Shown in pieces: positions 1 through 8,514 of a stretch of 64,000 nt of DNA. Numbering within the stretch: position 1 is the first letter of the stretch; each line of letters opens with the position of its first letter. This DNA comes from Streptomyces paludis. GTDB taxonomy: Bacteria; Actinomycetota; Actinomycetes; Streptomycetales; Streptomycetaceae. Under the pieces are notes generated by a model. The model saw only the letters and a list, made by a program, of their open reading frames with translations. It was not told the origin of the DNA and ran no database searches. The stretch is taken from the NCBI RefSeq assembly GCF_003344965.1, contig NZ_CP031194.1:7936001-8000000 (forward strand). The letters are read 5' to 3'. Made by a program: the position numbers and the translations under genes.

Positions 1-444
1 GTCGGCGCCCTGACCACCAAGGCGTTCAGCCGCTTCGGACTGCTCCGCCGCGGCGCCTTCGACCGGCGGGCGGCCGAACAGGCGAAGCGGATGCGGGTCA
101 AGACCGCCACCATGGGCCAGCCCATCACCAGCCTCTCCGGCGGCAACCAGCAGAAGGCCGTCCTGGGCCGCTGGCTGGCGATCAACCCCGGTGTGCTGAT
201 CCTCGACGAACCCACCCGGGGCGTGGACGTCGGCGCCAAGGCCGAGATCTACGAGCAGCTGTTCGCGCTGGCGGAGAAGGGCCTCGCCATCCTCTGCTCC
301 TCCTCCGACCTCCCCGAACTCCTCACCCTGACCGACCGGATCGCGGTGCTGAGCGAGGGCCGGCTGGCGGGCACGGTCGAGACCGCGGACGCCACCGAGG
401 AATCCGTGATGACCCTGGCGACCGGGGCGGCCCCGGCCGCCTGA
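1..444 (+). CDS. Sugar ABC transporter ATP-binding protein, C-terminal part (runs in from upstream)
   Basis: The reading frame is open from base 1, so only the last 147 residues are present. They form the second nucleotide-binding domain of an RbsA/MglA/XylG-type sugar importer. Visible are the signature LSGGNQQKA, which is the family's form of LSGGQ, the Walker B stretch LILDEPTRGVDVGAK, and the H-loop region ILCSSSDLPEL, where Ser replaces the usual His as is common in this second domain. The protein would energise uptake of ribose or a related monosaccharide at the inner face of the membrane. The next gene, a ribose pyranase 44 bases downstream, supports a ribose-like substrate. The permease and binding protein must lie outside the window. 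Confidence 0.9.
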   Translation, partial: VGALTTKAFSRFGLLRRGAFDRRAAEQAKRMRVKTATMGQPITSLSGGNQQKAVLGRWLAINPGVLILDEPTRGVDVGAKAEIYEQLFALAEKGLAILCSSSDLPELLTLTDRIAVLSEGRLAGTVETADATEESVMTLATGAAPAA

Positions 445-488
445 GCCCCGCCCGTACCGCCCCCGCGCCCCACCGAAAGGAACCCACC

Positions 489-944
489 ATGAAGCGAACC
501 GGCATCCTCAACGCCGAACTGAGCGGGGCCCTGGCCACACTCGGCCACACCGATCTGCTGCTCGTCGTGGACGCGGGCTTCCCCGTCCCGCGCGACGCCC
601 ACCGGATCGATCTGGCCCTCGCCGAGAACCTCCCGGACCTGCGCACCGTGCTCGGTCTGATCGCCGACGAGCTGGTCGTCGAGGGGGTGGTACGCGCCGA
701 GGACGTGCCCACCCACAACCCGAGGCTCGACGCATGGCTGCGCGACCGCTTCGCCGGCGCCGAGTTCACCACCCGCCCGCACGCCGAGGTGCTCGGCGAA
801 CTGGCCCGTACGGCCAAGGTCGTTGTCCGCACCGGCGCCTTCGAGCCCTGGGGCAACATCGGTCTGTTCTGCGGGGTGGACGCCCCCCGCTGGTTCGGCG
901 GAGAGGGCGTCGTCGTCCCCGAGCAGTACGCGTCCAAGGTCTGA
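489..944 (+). CDS. rbsD: D-ribose pyranase, RbsD/FucU family
   Basis: A 151-residue protein of normal RbsD length. RbsD interconverts the pyranose and furanose forms of D-ribose so that ribokinase can act, and works in the cytoplasm as a ring-shaped oligomer. The family marks are present near the N-terminus: the catalytic-type histidine in LGHTDLLLVVDAGFPVP and the conserved DAGFPVP turn, and a C-terminal GNIGLFCGV segment. The start ATG follows an AAGGAA ribosome site. It lies directly after the sugar ABC ATPase and before a DeoC-type aldolase, giving a ribose/deoxyribose uptake and breakdown operon. Confidence 0.88.
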   Translation: MKRTGILNAELSGALATLGHTDLLLVVDAGFPVPRDAHRIDLALAENLPDLRTVLGLIADELVVEGVVRAEDVPTHNPRLDAWLRDRFAGAEFTTRPHAEVLGELARTAKVVVRTGAFEPWGNIGLFCGVDAPRWFGGEGVVVPEQYASKV

Positions 945-1025
945 CCGCGCCCCGCCCTCACCCCCATGCGCACCCCCACTTCCCACTCTTCCGTCTCACC
1001 CGCTTCCACCACAGGAGATGCTCCC

Positions 1026-1739
1026 GTGTTCGACACCACCCCCACCGCCACCGAACCGACCCTCAGCCCCGCCGAGTTGGCGCCCTACATTCAGCACACG
1101 AGAATCGAACCGAACGCGTCCCGGGACGATATGGTGGCCCACGCCCAGGAAACGATCACTCACGGCTTCAACGCCGCGATGGTCCCGGCCTCCTGGGTGC
1201 CCCTCGTGGCGGCCGAGCTGCGCGGGACCGGGATCGGTGTCGCCTCGGCCCTCGACTTCCCCACCGTCGGTGTCATGACCAGCGCCGGCAAGGCGGCCGA
1301 GGCCGCCGAGATCGCCCGGCTCGGCGCCACCCAGATCGACATCGGCGTACAGATCGGCTGGCTCAAGAGTGGTATGTACGACGAGTTCCGGGAGGACATC
1401 GCCGGGGTGGTCCGCGCCTCGGGCCTGCCCGTCAAGGTCATGCTGGAGCTGCCGCTGCTCACCGACGCGGAGAAGGAGGCGGCCGTCGAACTCGCGATGG
1501 AGGCCGGCGCCGCCTACCTGAAGAACGCCAGCAGCGGGCAGATCGAGACGGCGAACCCGACCAGTGTTCGCTACCTTGTTGACCGGGCCCGGGACGGCGT
1601 CCTGGTGAAGGCGTCCGGGTCCATCAAGAGCTACGGTCAGGCTCTGGAGCTTCTGCGCGCCGGTGCCGTCCTGCTCGGCACCAGCGCCGGGATATCGATC
1701 ATCACCGACACCGGCGACGCCTCCACCACCAGTTACTGA
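1026..1739 (+). CDS. deoC: DeoC-family aldolase (deoxyribose-phosphate aldolase type)
   Basis: A class I (Schiff-base) aldolase of 237 residues that would cleave deoxyribose-5-phosphate to acetaldehyde and glyceraldehyde-3-phosphate. The two lysines of DeoC enzymes are visible, in AAYLKNASSG (equivalent to the FIKTSTG site that carries the Schiff base) and in VLVKASGSIKS (equivalent to VKPAGG). The aspartate of the catalytic triad is in QIDIGVQIG. I place the start at GTG 1026 because AGGAG ends 8 bases upstream; an ATG at 966 would add 20 unconserved residues. Its position between a ribose transporter and a GntR regulator fits pentose catabolism. The exact sugar phosphate is inferred and could be a related one. 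Confidence 0.8.
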   Translation: MFDTTPTATEPTLSPAELAPYIQHTRIEPNASRDDMVAHAQETITHGFNAAMVPASWVPLVAAELRGTGIGVASALDFPTVGVMTSAGKAAEAAEIARLGATQIDIGVQIGWLKSGMYDEFREDIAGVVRASGLPVKVMLELPLLTDAEKEAAVELAMEAGAAYLKNASSGQIETANPTSVRYLVDRARDGVLVKASGSIKSYGQALELLRAGAVLLGTSAGISIITDTGDASTTSY

Positions 1740-1808
1740 CCAGTGGACGCCGTGCCCCGGGCACCCTCGCCCCGGGGTACGGCGCGACCGCTTCCCGAGA
1801 GGAGCAGC

Positions 1809-2576
1809 ATGACCGCGACGGCCGACGAAGGTGGTCCTGCGGACATCAAACGTGACGTCCCCACGGCGATCCACGTCCAGATCTCGGAGCACATCCGGCT
1901 GCGTATCGCGGGCGGTGAGTGGCCGGCCCACTACCGCCTCAAGAGCGAGCCCGAGCTGGCCCAGGAGTTCGGCGTCAGCCGCGGCACGGTACGGCGCGCC
2001 CTGGCGACCCTCATCGAGGAAGGGCTGCTGCGGCAGGTACGGGGGCGCGGCACCTACGTCACCTCCACGGTGATCGAGCCCGCCATCGCCCAGAAGCTGA
2101 GCACCCTCTCGGAGGACTTCGCCAGCCAGGGCATCGTCACCTCCACCGCCGTACGGGAGTGCTCCCTGATAGCCCCGCCCCGCCCGGTCGCGGCCCTGCT
2201 GGACCTGGCCCCCGGCAGCACCCCCGTGCTGCGTCTGGTACGGGTGCGCAGCACGGTGGAGGGACCGGTCGCCCTGCTGTTCAACTTCGTGCGCACCGAT
2301 CTCGCGCCGGGCATCGAGGACGTCGACTTCAGCACGACGAGCCTCTTCGGAGTCCTGGAGGGCACCTACGGTCTGAAGATCGCCACGGCCCGCCGTACCT
2401 TCAGCGCCGAGGCCGCCTCACCCGAGGTCGCGGACGCCCTGACACTGGCGACGGGCCGGCCGGTGCAGTACCTCCAGCAGGTCACCTATCTCGCCGACGG
2501 CCGTCCGGTGGAGTACTCCGACGTATGGATCCACAGCGGCCGGCTGCGGATGACCTCGCTTCTGCTGCGCAGATGA
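1809..2576 (+). CDS. GntR-family transcriptional regulator, HutC/UTRA subfamily
   Basis: A 255-residue repressor-type protein. Residues roughly 15-85 are a winged helix with the GntR signature ELAQEFGVSRGTVRRAL followed by the wing GLLRQVRGRGTYV. The remainder is a UTRA ligand-binding domain (PVLRLVRVR, GLKIATARRTFSAEAA, PVQYLQQVTYLADGRPVEYS). UTRA domains usually sense a sugar or sugar phosphate, which suits control of the preceding ribose/aldolase operon. The start ATG 1809 has GAGAGGAG upstream; an in-frame ATG at 1743 gives an unconserved arginine/proline-rich leader. Two hairpins downstream end the operon. Confidence 0.85.
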   Translation: MTATADEGGPADIKRDVPTAIHVQISEHIRLRIAGGEWPAHYRLKSEPELAQEFGVSRGTVRRALATLIEEGLLRQVRGRGTYVTSTVIEPAIAQKLSTLSEDFASQGIVTSTAVRECSLIAPPRPVAALLDLAPGSTPVLRLVRVRSTVEGPVALLFNFVRTDLAPGIEDVDFSTTSLFGVLEGTYGLKIATARRTFSAEAASPEVADALTLATGRPVQYLQQVTYLADGRPVEYSDVWIHSGRLRMTSLLLRR

Positions 2577-2583
2577 CCCGTCC

Positions 2584-2609
2584 GTCTCCCCGGCGTCGCC
2601 CGGGGAGAC
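2584..2609 (+). terminator. Hairpin terminator after the GntR gene
   Basis: A perfect 10-bp stem (GTCTCCCCGG at 2584-2593 and its complement at 2600-2609) with a 6-base loop, starting 8 bases after the GntR stop codon. There is no T-run, as is usual for Streptomyces terminators. Confidence 0.75.
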
Positions 2610-2621
2610 GAGAGGCGCCGC

Positions 2622-2675
2622 CAACGCGCCCGTACCGGACCGCCGTTGACCGCGCGGTCCGGTACGGGCGCGTTG
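2622..2675. terminator. Long perfect inverted repeat, second terminator or boundary element
   Basis: A perfect 21-bp inverted repeat (2622-2642 against 2655-2675) with a 12-base loop. It follows the first hairpin by only 12 bases and precedes the biosynthetic cluster. The two arms contain CGTACCGGACCG and its complement. It could act as a strong back-up terminator insulating the cluster, or as a protein-binding palindrome. Confidence 0.65.
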
Positions 2676-3009
2676 TGATGCGTCGGGGTGCGTTGCGACG
2701 CGTTGAGGGCCGCGCGTGCGGACGGGCCGCGCCCCCCACGTGACCCAGGTCACTCCGGGGTCTTCTTGGCGCAGGCCCCTCTCCCGTGTCACTCTTTCCG
2801 CACACCCTCCCTGCCCGGAAACATCCGCGCGGCAGTGGACGGTACGCCGCCCGCCGAAGTCCACAGGCGAGGCCGAGCCCCCTGTGACGTACTCCGGTCG
2901 GCCGTGCCGTCCGGGCGACCGACGTTTCTTCCCCTTGACGGACCGGTGCGACTCAGCGCCCTGCCGCAACTCCCTTGCAGTCGCGATTCAGAGGATGTGG
3001 ATCCCCGCC
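2676..3009 (+). promoter_or_regulatory. Leader and probable promoter region of the biosynthetic cluster, with a palindrome at 2740-2753
   Basis: This stretch of about 330 bases separates the boundary hairpin from the PKS start and has no convincing gene; the open frame through it is unconserved relative to RppA proteins. It contains a perfect palindrome GTGACC-CA-GGTCAC at 2740-2753, and the heptamer GTCACTC occurs at 2749-2755 and again at 2788-2794. These are candidate operator sites for cluster control. I could not identify a confident -10/-35 pair. Confidence 0.4.
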
Positions 3010-4077
3010 ATGCCGAGGCTATGCAAGCCGGCGATGAATGCGCCTGAACACGTCATCACAGCGGAAGAGACCCTGGAATTCGCCGCCAGAGCCCATGCCG
3101 GCAAGCCGCAACTCCCTCTGGCGCTGCGTCTGATCCGCAACACCGGTGTGCAGAAGCGGCACATCGTCCAGCCCATCGAGATGACGCTCCGCCACCCGGG
3201 CCTGGAGGAGCGCAACCGTGTCTACGAGGCCGAGTCCAAGAAGCGGACGCCCCGGGTCATCGAAGAGGCCCTGGCCAACGCCGAACTGAGGGCCCGTGAC
3301 ATCGACGCCCTCATCTATGTGTCGTGCACCGGCTTCCTGATGCCGTCGCTGACGGCCTGGCTGATCAACAACCTGGGCTTCCGCTTCGACACCCGGCAGA
3401 TCCCCATCGCCCAACTCGGCTGCGCCGCCGGGGGAGCGGCGATCAACCGGGCCCACGACTTCTGCACGGCCCACCCCGGCAGCAACGTCCTGATCGTGTC
3501 CTGCGAACTGTGCTCGCTCTGCTACCAGCCCGACGCGGACGACATCGGCTCACTGCTCTCGGACGGTCTGTTCGGGGACGCGGTCGCCGCCGCCGTCGTA
3601 CGGGGCGAGGGAGGCGTCGGCATCGACCTGGAACGCAACGCCTCCTACCTCATCCCGGGCACCGAGGACTGGATCTCCTACGCCGTCAAGGACACCGGAT
3701 TCCACTTCCGGCTGGACCGCCGGGTGCCCGGAACCATGGAGCCGCTCGCGCCGGTCCTGCGCGAGCTGGCCAAGGACCACAGCTGGGACGTCGGCAAACT
3801 CGACTTCTACCTCGTCCACGCCGGCGGTCCACGCATCCTCGACGACCTCGCGAAGTTCCTCGACGTCGACCGCACCGTGTTCCGGCACAGCTGGTCGACC
3901 CTGCGCGAGTACGGCAACATCGCCAGCGCCGTCGTACTGGAGGCGGCCCGCAGGCTGTTCGAGGAGCCCCCGGCCCCCGGTGCGACCGGTCTGATCGCGG
4001 GCTTCGGCCCCGGAATCACCGCCGAGATGGCGCTCGGCACCTGGGCGGCCGACGACGTTCCCGGGACCTTCGCCTGA
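3010..4077 (+). CDS. Type III polyketide synthase, 1,3,6,8-tetrahydroxynaphthalene synthase (RppA/Fur1 type)
   Basis: A 355-residue chalcone-synthase-fold enzyme that condenses five malonyl-CoA units to THN, which oxidises to flaviolin. Measured from the ATG at 3010, the catalytic triad falls at Cys138 (QLGCAAGGA), His270 (YLVHAGGPRIL) and Asn303 (YGNIASA), the numbering I recall for RppA. Cys106 in the YVSCTGF segment, also linked to RppA starter selection, is present. I chose ATG 3010 because MPRLCKPA aligns with the RppA N-terminus; an in-frame ATG at 2995 overlaps the GAGG ribosome site. It is the first gene of the cluster and is followed 29 bases later by the cupin that would oxidise its product. 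Confidence 0.95.
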   Translation: MPRLCKPAMNAPEHVITAEETLEFAARAHAGKPQLPLALRLIRNTGVQKRHIVQPIEMTLRHPGLEERNRVYEAESKKRTPRVIEEALANAELRARDIDALIYVSCTGFLMPSLTAWLINNLGFRFDTRQIPIAQLGCAAGGAAINRAHDFCTAHPGSNVLIVSCELCSLCYQPDADDIGSLLSDGLFGDAVAAAVVRGEGGVGIDLERNASYLIPGTEDWISYAVKDTGFHFRLDRRVPGTMEPLAPVLRELAKDHSWDVGKLDFYLVHAGGPRILDDLAKFLDVDRTVFRHSWSTLREYGNIASAVVLEAARRLFEEPPAPGATGLIAGFGPGITAEMALGTWAADDVPGTFA

Positions 4078-4106
4078 ACACCCGCGCGAGCAAAGGAAGC
4101 GGAGCC

Positions 4107-4682
4107 ATGAGCGACCTCATCATCCCGGCGGGCGCCGGGAGAAAGCTGGTCACCCCGGCACAGCAGGTCACCTTCAAGGCCACCGGGGAGATGGGATCCT
4201 CCATCTCGGTCTTCGAGGTGGTCGTCCCGCCCGGATTCGATGTGGGGGCGCATGTCCACACCCGTTCGCAGGAGTTCTTCTACGTCCTGGAAGGGGAGCT
4301 GGACCTGTTGTGCTTCGAGCCGGCCGAGCGAACGGCGGACACCTGGCACCACTGGGAGTCCGCCAAGGGCGACCGGGTCGTGCGCGCCGGTGAGGGCAGC
4401 TGCATGTTCGTACCCCCCGGCACCCCGCACGCGTTCCGCAACGCCACGGACCAGCCCGTGAAGATGCTCTTCCAGAGCTATCCCTCGCCCGAACACGAGT
4501 CGTACTTCGAGGAGATCGCCGAGATCTGGTCGCGCGGCACCGCCGTGGACCCCGCGGCCGTGGCGGCGATGCGCCGACGGTACGACGTCTCCCAGATCAC
4601 ACCACTGCGCTTCGCACCGCCGCCGGACACCGCCACCGCGTCCCCCGGCCCGGACACGAACGCGCCGAGGAGCGGAAGGTGA
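4107..4682 (+). CDS. Cupin-domain quinone-forming monooxygenase (THN to flaviolin type)
   Basis: A 191-residue single-cupin protein. Both cupin motifs are clear: motif 1 GAHVHTRSQEFFYVLEGEL supplies two His and a Glu, and motif 2 PPGTPHAFRN supplies the third His, so a metal site is expected. In naphterpin, napyradiomycin and furaquinocin-type clusters a cupin of this kind follows the THN synthase and oxidises THN to the quinone flaviolin. That role is inferred from context and family. The start has AAAGGAAGCGGAG just upstream. Its stop overlaps the next gene's GTG, so the two are translationally coupled. Confidence 0.82.
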   Translation: MSDLIIPAGAGRKLVTPAQQVTFKATGEMGSSISVFEVVVPPGFDVGAHVHTRSQEFFYVLEGELDLLCFEPAERTADTWHHWESAKGDRVVRAGEGSCMFVPPGTPHAFRNATDQPVKMLFQSYPSPEHESYFEEIAEIWSRGTAVDPAAVAAMRRRYDVSQITPLRFAPPPDTATASPGPDTNAPRSGR

Positions 4683-5845
4683 CCGCCGTGGAACCCGTAC
4701 CCCTGGTCCACGCGAGCCTCGGACAGCGGGAACTGGCCGCCGTCGCCGAGGTGTTCGCGTCCGGCTGGCCCGCCGGGCAGGGCCCGAGGGGCAAGGCCCT
4801 GGAGGCGCTGCTGCGGAAGCGGTACGGAGCCGGTGACGCCGTCGCGATGTGCAACGCCGGCGCCGCCCTCCATGTGTCCCTGCTCGCGCTCGGCGTCCGG
4901 CCGGGGGACGAGGTGATCGTCGCCGACTACGGCTTCCCCGCCCCCGCACACGCCGTGCGGTACCTGGACGCGGTCCCCGTCTGCGCCGATGTGCGCGCCG
5001 ACACCGGAACCGTCGACCCACGGGCGGTGGCCGACCTGATAACCCCGCGTACCGTCGGTGTGATCGCCGTGGACACGGTCGGTATGCCCGCCGACTACAC
5101 GGAACTCCGGGCGATCACCGACCGCCACGGCCTGTTCCTCGTCGAGGACGCCGCCTGCGCCGTCGGCGCGACCTACCGGGGGCGCGAGGCGGGCACGCTC
5201 GCCGAGGTGGCCGTCCTCTCCTTCCACGGGCGCAAGGGAGCCACCAGCGGCGAGGGCGGCGCGCTGCTCGCCACCGATCCCAGGATCGGCGCCGACGCGC
5301 GGCTGTACAGCTCCTTCGGCATCGGCAGCATCTTCGACATGGGCGAGGTCGTCGGCCTGCCCATCCCCGAGTTCACCCGGATCGGCCACAACTACAAGCT
5401 GTCCGACATCGCCGCGGCGATCCTCCAGGTACAGCTGGACCGTACGGAGGAGCTGCTCGCGCGCCGCACCGCCGTCGCCGGGCAGTACGCCGGACTCCTC
5501 GGCGACGAGGAACTGCTGACGGTGCCGTACGTGCCGGACGACCGTACCCACGCCTGGCAGACGTACATGGTGACACTCGGTCCCGGGGTGGACCGCGCGG
5601 CCGTCGCGACCGAACTGCGCGCCCAGGGCATCGGCTGCGGACACGGCACCTTCGCGACCCACCTCCAGCCCGTGTTCGAGTCGAAGCACCCCTGCCCGGT
5701 CTCGGCGGAGCTGTTCCGGCGCCATCTCGCCCTGCCGATGCACGCGGAGCTGACCACCGGCCAGGTCGAACGGGTCGTGGACGCGCTGCGCCGCGCGGTC
5801 CGCGCCCACGCGGGAACCACCCGGAGCCCAGGAGGGCCGGCATGA
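4679..5845 (+). CDS. DegT/DnrJ/EryC1/StrS-family aminotransferase (8-aminoflaviolin-forming type)
   Basis: A 388-residue PLP enzyme. The Schiff-base lysine is K186 in SFHGRKGATSGEGG and the cofactor-nitrogen aspartate is in FLVEDAAC (D157). Most relatives aminate keto-sugars, but no sugar genes are present here. In the furaquinocin cluster a DegT-like enzyme (Fur3), encoded just after the PKS and cupin, converts a THN-derived product to 8-aminoflaviolin. The identical gene order suggests the same reaction. The GTG start overlaps the cupin stop (GTGA) and the stop overlaps the next ATG (ATGA). The presence of this enzyme explains why nitrous-acid genes at the far end of the cluster would be useful. 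Confidence 0.83.
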   Translation: MTAVEPVPLVHASLGQRELAAVAEVFASGWPAGQGPRGKALEALLRKRYGAGDAVAMCNAGAALHVSLLALGVRPGDEVIVADYGFPAPAHAVRYLDAVPVCADVRADTGTVDPRAVADLITPRTVGVIAVDTVGMPADYTELRAITDRHGLFLVEDAACAVGATYRGREAGTLAEVAVLSFHGRKGATSGEGGALLATDPRIGADARLYSSFGIGSIFDMGEVVGLPIPEFTRIGHNYKLSDIAAAILQVQLDRTEELLARRTAVAGQYAGLLGDEELLTVPYVPDDRTHAWQTYMVTLGPGVDRAAVATELRAQGIGCGHGTFATHLQPVFESKHPCPVSAELFRRHLALPMHAELTTGQVERVVDALRRAVRAHAGTTRSPGGPA

Positions 5846-6837
5846 CGAGCGACCAGCCTTCCCCGGACCACGTACTGCGGCTGATCAACGGCTACTGGGC
5901 CACCGGTGTCGTCGGCGCCGCGGCCGGGCACGCGCTCTTCACCCACCTGGAGAACGGCGCGGAGACGGCCGCGGAGCTGGCCGAGCGCGCGCGGATCGCG
6001 CCGCGGGGCGCACAGACCCTGCTCGACGGCCTCGTCAGTGTGGGTCTGGTCGAGCTGCGCGAGGGCCGGTACCACAACACCCCCGAGGCATCCCTCTACC
6101 TCGTCGACGGCAAGGCCACCTGCCTGAGCGGCTTCGCCCGGCTGAAGCTGAAGCACATGGGCGGCCTGGCCGCCCTGCCCGACGTCGTACGGGCCGGGGG
6201 ACCGGTCCGGGACGCGACGACCGAAGTGGCGGAGAACCCGCACTGGGAGGAGATCGTTCCGGCCATCGCCGCCCAGTCCGTTCCCGCCGCCCGGATCGCC
6301 GCGGAGGTGCTCGGGCTGGCCGATGCCGGCGCGGTCTCCATCCTCGACGTGGGCGGTGGTTCGGGCATCTACTCGGCCATCTGGCTGGCCGCCAATCCAC
6401 GGGCCCGCGCCACCCAGCTCGACTGGGAGCCCATCAACGCGATCGCCCGCCGGCTGCTGGCGGAACGCGGGCTGGCCGACCGGTTCACCACCGTCCCCGG
6501 GGACTTCCACACCACCGACTTCGGCGTCGACCGGTACGACATCGCGCTGTACTCCCACATCGCCCACCAGGAGGCACCGGAGGACAACATCGCCGTCCTC
6601 TCCCGGCTGCGCGAGGCGCTCAGGCCCGGCGGCTCCGTGGTGATCTGCGACTACGTCGTCGACGACGACCGCGGCGGACCCGCGCTCCCGCTCATCTTCG
6701 CCGCGGAAATGCTGCTCAAGAGCAAACGCGGCGGCACCTGGCGGCGGTCCGACTACCACGACTGGCTCGTCAAGGCCGGCTTCACCACTGTCTCGTTCCA
6801 CTCCGCGCCGCCCGCGACCCTGGTCATCGCCCGGTGA
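5842..6837 (+). CDS. SAM-dependent methyltransferase, COMT-like (first cluster methyltransferase)
   Basis: A 331-residue protein of the dimerising class-I methyltransferase type. Residues about 15-85 are the winged-helix dimerisation domain (AAELAERARIAPRGAQTLLDG). The SAM-binding motif I is ILDVGGGSGIYS near residue 170, followed by a motif with LDWEPI. It would methylate an oxygen or carbon of the (amino)flaviolin core; furaquinocin-type products carry one C-methyl and one O-methyl group, and this cluster has at least two methyltransferases. Which position it acts on cannot be read from the sequence. It overlaps the aminotransferase stop by ATGA and has GGAGGG upstream. Confidence 0.83.
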   Translation: MTSDQPSPDHVLRLINGYWATGVVGAAAGHALFTHLENGAETAAELAERARIAPRGAQTLLDGLVSVGLVELREGRYHNTPEASLYLVDGKATCLSGFARLKLKHMGGLAALPDVVRAGGPVRDATTEVAENPHWEEIVPAIAAQSVPAARIAAEVLGLADAGAVSILDVGGGSGIYSAIWLAANPRARATQLDWEPINAIARRLLAERGLADRFTTVPGDFHTTDFGVDRYDIALYSHIAHQEAPEDNIAVLSRLREALRPGGSVVICDYVVDDDRGGPALPLIFAAEMLLKSKRGGTWRRSDYHDWLVKAGFTTVSFHSAPPATLVIAR

Positions 6838-6868
6838 GCGGGCGTCCTCCCCCGCAAAGGAGAGCCGA

Positions 6869-8455
6869 ATGAACGGCTCAGTGGCTTATCGGACGATACA
6901 GAAGCGCGGTCTGCACATCGGTCTGCTGCCGGCCATGGCCGCCGCCGTCAACGGGACCACGACGATCACTCTCGATCACGATCTGGACGTCCTCCCCGAG
7001 GCGGGCAGACAGCTGACGGTCTCCCGGCTCGCCGACCTGGTCGACGACCTGGCGGCCCGGCTGTGGGCCGCCGGTGTGCGGCCCGACGCACACGTCGTCG
7101 TCTACAAGAAGGCGAACGCCGACGTGTGGATGCTGGCCTGCGCGGCGTCCCGGATCGGCGCGGTGCCCGTACTGCTCTCGCCCAGCCTCGACGCGGGGAC
7201 GGTCGCCGCGCTGCTCCGCCGGCTCGACCGGCCGGACCTGCTCATCGACCGGCACAAGCTCGGCGTACTGGCCGAACTGCCCTTGCCGGAACTCACCCGC
7301 CGGCTGATCACCGTGTCCGGCGGAGCGCCCCGGGCCGTGGCACTGGACACACTCGCCGGGGCGCCGCGCGTCGAACCCGTCGTACGGCCCATGGACGAGG
7401 CCGCCGTGATCACCCATACCTCCGGCACCACCGGGGTGCCCAAACTGGTCGTGCACACGCCCCGCACCCAGGGACTGCGGCTCAAGCCGCAGTGGCGGCT
7501 GCTCTCCCTCCCGCGGAAACGGGAGAAGGCCGCGATCCACATCCCCTTCGTGCACTCGCGGAACGTCGCGGCGATGGCCCTGGCCCTCCTCAAGGAGATG
7601 CCGCTGCTCCTGATGAACGAGTCGGCCCCGGACACGGTCGCCGAGCTGCTTCTCACCCACCGGCCCGGCCTCATCGAGGCGCTGCCCAACTCGCTGATGG
7701 CGTGGGAGGGCCTGGCCGACGACCCGCGTGCGCCCTTCGCGTCGGTGAAGTACTTCAGCAGCACCTTCGACGCGATCCACCCCGGGACGATGAGCCGGCT
7801 CCTGAAGTCGTCCCGGCGCCGGGGCGCCCTGTTCTTCCAGATCTACGGGCAGAGCGAGGTCGGACCCGCCGTCGGCCGCGCCTACCTCCGCCGCTCCGCC
7901 CACCGGGCCAACGGCCGCTGCGTCGGCTGGCGGATGCCGTGGGGCGCGGCGAGGGTCCGCGTGGTCAGCCGCGACGGACGGCGGCCCACGGCCCAGAACC
8001 CCGGCCGTATCCAGGTCGCCTGGCCGGCGCTGGCCAAGACGTACTTCGGCGAGCAGGAGCGTTACGACAGCAACCGGGACGGCGCCTGGTGGGGCACCGG
8101 GGACGTCGGCTACTTCACCGCGCTCGGCTGCCTGCACATGCTCGACCGCGAGGTCGACATGATCCACGGCGTACGCAGCTCCCTGGAGATCGAGGACACG
8201 GTCCTCGCCCGGCTGCCGGAGCTGAGCGAGCTGGCCGTGGTGCACGGTGCCGGCTCCGAGGCCGTTCCGGTGGTGTGTGCCCACGGCGACCGTCCGCTGG
8301 ACCTGGCGCGCTGGCGCGCCGCCGTCGCCGACTTCCCGCAGCTGGCGGCCCCGGTCCAGATCCCCGAGGCCGAACTGCCGCGCACCGGCACCCTCAAGGT
8401 GCAGCGCCTCGCGCTCGCCGACCGGCTCCGGGACGAGCGCGAGGACCGCCGATGA
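6869..8455 (+). CDS. AMP-forming ligase-superfamily enzyme, candidate ATP-dependent diazotase
   Basis: A 528-residue member of the acyl-CoA synthetase/adenylation superfamily. The ATP-binding loop is HTSGTTGVPK (residues 183-192), the A7-type GTGDVGYF lies near residue 410, and the C-terminal lysine is K510 in PRTGTLKVQR. No carboxylic substrate, CoA-ester step or carrier protein is apparent in this pathway. The cluster instead encodes a transaminase that makes an aryl amine and a nitrous-acid supply pair. The same superfamily includes CreM and the avenalumic-acid diazotase, which activate nitrite with ATP to diazotise aryl amines. That role is inferred from this context; a conventional ligase remains possible. 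The start has AAAGGAGAG and the stop overlaps an ATG at 8452. Confidence 0.72.
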   Translation: MNGSVAYRTIQKRGLHIGLLPAMAAAVNGTTTITLDHDLDVLPEAGRQLTVSRLADLVDDLAARLWAAGVRPDAHVVVYKKANADVWMLACAASRIGAVPVLLSPSLDAGTVAALLRRLDRPDLLIDRHKLGVLAELPLPELTRRLITVSGGAPRAVALDTLAGAPRVEPVVRPMDEAAVITHTSGTTGVPKLVVHTPRTQGLRLKPQWRLLSLPRKREKAAIHIPFVHSRNVAAMALALLKEMPLLLMNESAPDTVAELLLTHRPGLIEALPNSLMAWEGLADDPRAPFASVKYFSSTFDAIHPGTMSRLLKSSRRRGALFFQIYGQSEVGPAVGRAYLRRSAHRANGRCVGWRMPWGAARVRVVSRDGRRPTAQNPGRIQVAWPALAKTYFGEQERYDSNRDGAWWGTGDVGYFTALGCLHMLDREVDMIHGVRSSLEIEDTVLARLPELSELAVVHGAGSEAVPVVCAHGDRPLDLARWRAAVADFPQLAAPVQIPEAELPRTGTLKVQRLALADRLRDEREDRR

Positions 8456-8514
8456 CCTCTGACCGGCCGGCCGCCACGGCGGTGGGAAACCCTCTATCCG
8501 AAAGAGACGAGCCC

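Noticed and set aside
2749..2794. GTCACTC repeats at 2749 and 2788 as SARP-binding direct repeats
   Set aside because: SARP sites are usually heptamers a few bases apart on the same helix face; these start 39 bases apart with no further copies.
8452..8514. ATG 8452 as the start of the second methyltransferase
   Set aside because: It overlaps the ligase stop and has a fair ribosome site, but the paralogue at 23339 aligns from ATG 8515; it is noted as an alternative in the gene entry.
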